A DNA stretch of 35,499 nucleotides from an uncultured Bacteroidales bacterium (GTDB taxonomy: Bacteria > Bacteroidota > Bacteroidia > Bacteroidales > P3). A model generated the notes under the pieces. It made no database searches. It saw nothing but the letters and a program-made list of their open reading frames with translations, and was not told the DNA's origin. The DNA is taken from NCBI GenBank assembly GCA_946401725.1, contig CAMIVE010000017.1, positions 1 through 35,499 on the forward strand, written 5' to 3'. Of this stretch, positions 33,001-35,499 are shown piece by piece (the stretch's first letter is position 1; each line of letters starts with the position of its first letter). The position numbers were made by a program, and so were the translations under genes.

Positions 33001-35499
33001 AGTCCTTGGCGGAGTGGTATTCGTTCCCGGGACGGCCGTAGGTGTCGTTGTCCGTGGAGACGGTATTGCCGGTATAGGCGATGTGGTGCCGCCAGTCCAC
33101 ATGATCCAGGTTGTGGTTGCCGCGCGACTGCAGGCGGAAGAGCAGCAAGTCGCCCTGCGCCACGGTGATGGTGGTGTCGGAGGCATGGACCCTCATGTCG
33201 TTGGCCTCCAGCAATCCCGTCAGGGCAGGCAGCAGCAGGCTGTCGGTGCATGTCAGGCGGTTGTTGTCCACGGCCGTCACACCGCGGTTCCACTGAACGC
33301 TGTGGCGCACCCCGTCAGCGTAGCGTGACCGCTGGAGGCTCCCCGTGCCGTCGTCGAGCATGCGGATGGTGTCGCGGATGATCACCGTGCCGGCATAGGG
33401 GGCCACCCACACCCGTACCGCCTCAGGGTTGCCGCCTAAATCCGCCGTGTCGCTGCCTCTTCCGCTGCAGTTCCAGAAATAGCGGTAGCCCACCATGCTA
33501 TTGCCCTCTAGATGAACTCCCGTGTAACCCATGTTAAGAAAAACATTATTGCGTATTGACATTATCTCGGGAACAACATACGAGGGTTGTATAGAAATGG
33601 TCTTTCTCTCCACCGTGTACTCGCAGTACAGGCTGTCGTTGAGCGCGCCGTCCCATACCACATAGCCGCACGGCATCGTGGAGGTGCGGATAGTGTCGGC
33701 AACCGTGGGGTCGCTGTGGCGTGGCGGCAGGCTGAAGACAGGATGTCCGCCGGAAATATCGTTGAACAAGACACCGCCGTCGGTCACCAGGTCGGGCAGG
33801 CCGTCGGCGTTGACGTCGGCGAAGTAGTCTGTGGTATAGCTTTCGTTTTTGTTGCGTGTCCCTGTGGCGGAGACACCGAGACTCAGCTGTATCCCGATGC
33901 TGCTGCTGTTGCTGGTTCCGGACAGGAAATTCCCCACTCCGGACACAGGGTGCGACACACCGTAGAAGAAAGTGCCGTCGGACAAGGGTATGTGTCTGCG
34001 GTAGCAAGTCTGGCCCGCATTGTTGCGGAACACCTTGTCGGGCAGGCCGTCGCCGTCGATATCTATCAGTGTCAGGAACCCTTCGTCATGGCTGCGTCCC
34101 CCGTTGAAGGTGCCTCCGACGGTGGCCTCCGTCCAAAAACAGGTGAAGCCCAGACCCACACTCAGTCCTCCGCCGGCGTCCCAGCCGTAGCCCATCGTGC
34201 TGCCCAACGCGGTAGTGGTCAAGTTTCCAGCAAGGGCGCCTATAGGCTCATAGGACATCGTCAGGCTGTGCACGTCGCCCCCATAGGGAAACTCGGTGCC
34301 GGTTTTGTTGGACCAAGTATCCTGCAGCTCCACCTCGTTACCGAAACGATTTACAGGAGGGTCGTAGTAGTCGAACATGACTCTGTATTCGATGCCGTCA
34401 CATCCTCGGCGCAGAATTCCTTTGTCGGAGTATTCGAAGTGGGTGAAGGCGTTGTTGCCGTAGTGGTATTCGTTGACGGCGTCGTCCTCGATACCGATCA
34501 GATGCATCCGATAGTCGGTCGTGCTGTCACAACGCATGGCGAAGATATAGGAGTGCATAACGCTGTCGCTACTCCAGACGAGGATGTGCGACAACAGCGA
34601 TGCCGTGACCTCCTTGAAGCCGTAGCGGCCGCTGATTGTGGCGGGGATGCGTTGATTCATGAGGGAGACCTGTCCGCAACCCTCCTGTTCCTGGAACTTG
34701 CGGCTGTGCTGCCGTTCCAGGTCGTTGTCCTCGCGCCAGAAGACCACGCGGAAGTAGCCGGTGTCGGTGTCGGCACCGCAATGGACAGTGTAGCGTATCT
34801 CGGCGGGGTAGATCTGGCGTCCTTTAACGGTGCCGCCCTCGATGCCGGCGTCATGCACCGTGTCGTAGAGGTAGCGCACCATGTTGCCGTGGACATCTTC
34901 GCTCTCGGTGAGGCACCACTTGGCGATGTTGCCCAGGTCGTCGCGTAAAGTGGCAGGATGGATGCTTTCGTGGTCGTTGTAAGAGGTGTAGTGCCCGTAA
35001 CGGTGCACCACGCCGCTCCGGTCGTAGACCTCCCACCAGTAGTCGTAGGGCGTGGTGCCGTGACGCACGATGCTGTCGAAGTTCTCGTTGACGCGCGGAA
35101 CGAACTGCACGTCGCGCAGTACACGTACGTCCCAGTCGCGCGTGCGGTGGGGCAGCGGACGGAAGGCGCCCGTGGAGTCTTTCATTGTCAGCTGTTCGCC
35201 CTGGTAGAGGTAGGCCTCGCTCTCATAGTCCCTGTCGTAGCGCGGCACACCCCAGCGGGTCTCCACCGTGATGGAGGGGATGGGGATGTCCCACCCCTCG
35301 CCGAGCCAGCCGCTCCCGCCACCACTACTGTAGGTCAGCACGAGGTTGGGCTGCATGCCGCCGCGTCCGGGGGGCAGGGTCAGGGGATAGCTCACCTCCG
35401 CGGTGCCGTGGCTGTTGGCCGAGGGAGGCTGGACGAGCGTCACGCCGTCCATGGGGTTGACGGCCTCGAGGTCTGTCATCGCCGTGGGCACGAAGGCCT
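27074..35499 (-). CDS. Giant RHS-repeat/Tc-toxin-like protein (SpvB + FG-GAP + YD repeats + JAMM-like tip), 5' end outside window
   Basis: More than 2805 residues; the frame stays open to the window edge, so start and secretion signal are not seen. Residue numbers count from the GTG at 35491. Order: SpvB-like domain (PLTLPPGRGGMQPNLVLTYSSG), six D-x-[DN]-x-D-x-x-PD (FG-GAP-like) motifs near 478, 564, 1151, 1248, 1331 and 1418, YD/RHS repeats about 1680-2350, conserved RHS core from TGKELD (about 2554) to WNPVKLVDPEG (2612), then a variable tip of about 190 residues. This is the layout of Tc toxin B and C subunits in one chain, a hollow cocoon holding the tip. The tip has HYHP (His2731, His2733), then S2745-x-x-D2748, like a JAMM metalloprotease site. 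Tip and core differ sharply in base composition. Confidence 0.9.
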   Translation of the reverse strand, partial: AFVPTAMTDLEAVNPMDGVTLVQPPSANSHGTAEVSYPLTLPPGRGGMQPNLVLTYSSGGGSGWLGEGWDIPIPSITVETRWGVPRYDRDYESEAYLYQGEQLTMKDSTGAFRPLPHRTRDWDVRVLRDVQFVPRVNENFDSIVRHGTTPYDYWWEVYDRSGVVHRYGHYTSYNDHESIHPATLRDDLGNIAKWCLTESEDVHGNMVRYLYDTVHDAGIEGGTVKGRQIYPAEIRYTVHCGADTDTGYFRVVFWREDNDLERQHSRKFQEQEGCGQVSLMNQRIPATISGRYGFKEVTASLLSHILVWSSDSVMHSYIFAMRCDSTTDYRMHLIGIEDDAVNEYHYGNNAFTHFEYSDKGILRRGCDGIEYRVMFDYYDPPVNRFGNEVELQDTWSNKTGTEFPYGGDVHSLTMSYEPIGALAGNLTTTALGSTMGYGWDAGGGLSVGLGFTCFWTEATVGGTFNGGRSHDEGFLTLIDIDGDGLPDKVFRNNAGQTCYRRHIPLSDGTFFYGVSHPVSGVGNFLSGTSNSSSIGIQLSLGVSATGTRNKNESYTTDYFADVNADGLPDLVTDGGVLFNDISGGHPVFSLPPRHSDPTVADTIRTSTMPCGYVVWDGALNDSLYCEYTVERKTISIQPSYVVPEIMSIRNNVFLNMGYTGVHLEGNSMVGYRYFWNCSGRGSDTADLGGNPEAVRVWVAPYAGTVIIRDTIRMLDDGTGSLQRSRYADGVRHSVQWNRGVTAVDNNRLTCTDSLLLPALTGLLEANDMRVHASDTTITVAQGDLLLFRLQSRGNHNLDHVDWRHHIAYTGNTVSTDNDTYGRPGNEYHSAKDFVVCGGNRFQAPDDGTVILDIDVTTGQLLHGNQSSDIKLQVNFHGGATEPYTVTSNSTTYTIHVDHNNTTTFPVQRGDTMSVTLIAPNNGTTWGNVECKPRYTFTPGPSSTIATPLEYHIPPRIVMDEPWSAPAACRRLFGPLYRGWGRFTYRAEGTDPLALIPLWALRYDLATFSAGDTNTMKQAGNDLVLDEFNFYELTRTINNTGNYNPLTTTSSRWRRMEPDSRRQLWLGYGNSTVFGRQMVSNTIPQDHFASGAAVNIMDLDCPATAATLQNPKVRTHAKETESVTWNLNGSLLGQYGTARSWSTTVVKSDYLDLNGDRYPDLVSDKSVQYTLPHGGLERKLAVPFKIFSENGGGSISTNISPGDMELKGKPMFSKVERSSKNEVMPVHPQLSGNGVQSRDTAHINYTDINGDGLPDRVHTDGTVELNIGYRFLPAESWQCEGMHRGVSNSLSVSCNIGEDAADPPFNLAKFSIGGGVAMGISDNRTDFQLMDVNGDGLPDKVWREVSIVYVRYNLGNGKWSYRKTLFSGDISHGTSFNENIDVSVTGGTTVGFAKVTATVNGTPISRNFSGARAEIMDVDGDGLPDCVTSTLESNMKVRFNQTGKCGLLRQVRNVERGSFSLDYAYVTPTYDHPQGQWVMSECHVVDGHGGPDGYSTFSYRNPRYDRFERTSLGFDTVVTVQHLKNSQDFTPYRQITEGYRNGSYLLRGKKRSESVSDMQGHRYEETLYDVSLVDMENGSVTGDADCPRVAYPRVEKTIVNHYEGYSTPRQTTARSMQYDDHRNVVLYINWGDTNYTGDELRMEMSYLRGQPRNMVSLRDSVVVRGGRLASSPLMRRSGFSYNGQGRLTRRRDYSGATEFSATDYTYDSYGNTASVTLPSNATGQQMIYSYTYDARVHTYPVHISDAYNRHSYAGYNIRHGKPLWIRDASGYVMRYKVDTLGRTVAVTAPDEIDLNAPYTWEAEYRLPLVAVTRHYDPQHPNDPVETVTFCDGWGRIHQVKKDASVEGVPMLTVSGKTDLDALGRAVAQYDPVAEAPGTELTLNTTNSTDLRTETVYDILDRAVSCTTHHDNTILVSTLAFDYVTSSGRSLMRTVATDPNHHSTTALADAYGRTLSSTDPNGGTTVFDYDALGQLSESTDPEGFATSYTYDLLGRLTRRDHPDAGTTQYAYDPAGNVTEMTNAAGETVEFVYQFNRLTEKHYPRLPQNDVQYSYNSSNGHLDGIQDGSGKQELSYDKMGRVSKIYRTFAVPNAHNTYTFTMEFRYDSWNRMLTMTYPDGEQVEYTYDCGGQLQSMEGHKGQTVYSYIDDIQYDLFGSRTRIDYGNGTFSRYTYDDLRRLVNLKSYAVVGNNPVLMQDIDYDFDGVGNIGNVENRALAIGTLGGAYRTKYTYDALDRLSMAEQNVGVGYQLDMAYSASGRLCNKTQDFTGQSLFYGYDDDDKPHAPRRIYNTTDYTLHNLLWDGNGNLAQVNRYVSDDGSDYNFDDSRHLFWTEDNRLTNVVDERYYSYYAYDHAGERTLKLTGANTVLDVNADFVLCQSLLKDATLYTSPYLVAGNHGYTKHYYAGTERVCARIGGGGLNHNGDFLGDNTLLMETAEDLLEECNEVMRERVLGSNNPENVSYPCGTPPNAMQMNLDEVPTAVKATLTVYVTDFEEAMVNNASVDNNHEDGYFYHSDHLGSASWITDNNGAPVQHLQYLPFGEPFVNQRTTNYNERFTFTGKELDSETGYSYFGSRYLDHELMTTWLSVDPMADKFPSISPYAYCAWNPVKLVDPEGLDTTLYFDLDEKITTLHCGTERTGFYLVQVKNGMETILYSSDKPYDKLDMNTTRTIISFNDSQTALDIYNTMLEEQVPFEWNIMYLNDGSADLVTSSLKDEIRLHEDDYDSKTVTSWRHYHPYFSDYLYWRPSEKDQEFAQTLGLRTAILDFCGQSYDFSAIIKAFGFIKDTQNIKYKNILEKTYPNIRPYCQ
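27663..27830 (-). repeat. RHS-core homology arm in the main RHS gene (paired with 25486-25653)
   Basis: The ungapped partner of the displaced-cassette core, ending exactly where the two tips diverge (the codons for LVDPxG). The GC-rich RHS body lies to its right and the AT-rich tip to its left. Confidence 0.85.

Noticed and set aside
31652-34948. Long + strand open frames (411 and 453 codons) opposite the RHS gene
   Set aside because: They lie antisense to an unmistakable RHS protein in GC-rich codons, and their translations show no domain, only low-complexity Val/Gly/Ala-rich sequence.
1-35499. tRNA, rRNA, transposase or integrase genes and phage attachment sites
   Set aside because: I looked for these on both strands and saw none I could support.

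Overview
The window looks like chromosomal DNA of a member of the Bacteroidota, most likely the Bacteroidales. The evidence is the TAnnTTTG promoter elements (two with a TTTG -33 box 19-20 bp upstream), GldF/GldG homologues, a LolA-like carrier, many lipoproteins, and RHS proteins with the 'AWNPVKLVDPxG' core typical of Bacteroidales. An anaerobic ribonucleotide reductase points to an anaerobic or gut-type lifestyle. Genus cannot be fixed from the sequence alone.

Left part, + strand (120-11420). A run of closely packed genes follows a terminator: a GNAT acetyltransferase, an AT-rich secreted hypothetical, endonuclease IV (nfo), a LolA-like protein, a DUF3298 lipoprotein, TsaB, a DppB-type permease and an ABC exporter. 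A separate unit with its own -7 element follows: two tandem transmembrane Hanks-type Ser/Thr kinases with nearly identical kinase cores but unrelated extracytoplasmic domains (the second has a YARHG domain). The second kinase overlaps a lipoprotein M15 peptidoglycan peptidase. A bidirectional terminator (11441-11479) separates this unit from the convergent genes.

Middle part, - strand (11492-21047). One long apparent operon reads leftward from a promoter at 21017-21047: an M28-family protein that seems to have lost catalytic residues, gldF, gldG, a DUF4340 protein, surE, a small membrane protein, lpxB (GTG start), a SpoIID-domain protein and a thioredoxin-fold protein. Several junctions are 4-bp overlaps. 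The genes are mostly envelope-related.

21065-24036, - strand. nrdD and nrdG (class III anaerobic ribonucleotide reductase and its activase, overlapping) lie behind a promoter and a cobalamin riboswitch. This suggests that B12 represses the B12-independent reductase.

Right part, - strand (24199-35499). A very large RHS/Tc-toxin-like protein (SpvB domain, FG-GAP-like motifs, YD repeats, RHS core), cut by the window edge, ends in a variable tip with a JAMM-like HxHP...SxxD motif. It is followed by a small exported protein, a 660-bp repeat-rich spacer, a displaced RHS tip cassette with a HExxH metallopeptidase-like motif and no ATG start, and a second small exported protein. The 168-bp core is shared without gaps by the main gene and the displaced cassette, so the cassette looks able to replace the tip by recombination. 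This toxin-tip/immunity-like array is the most interesting part of the window.
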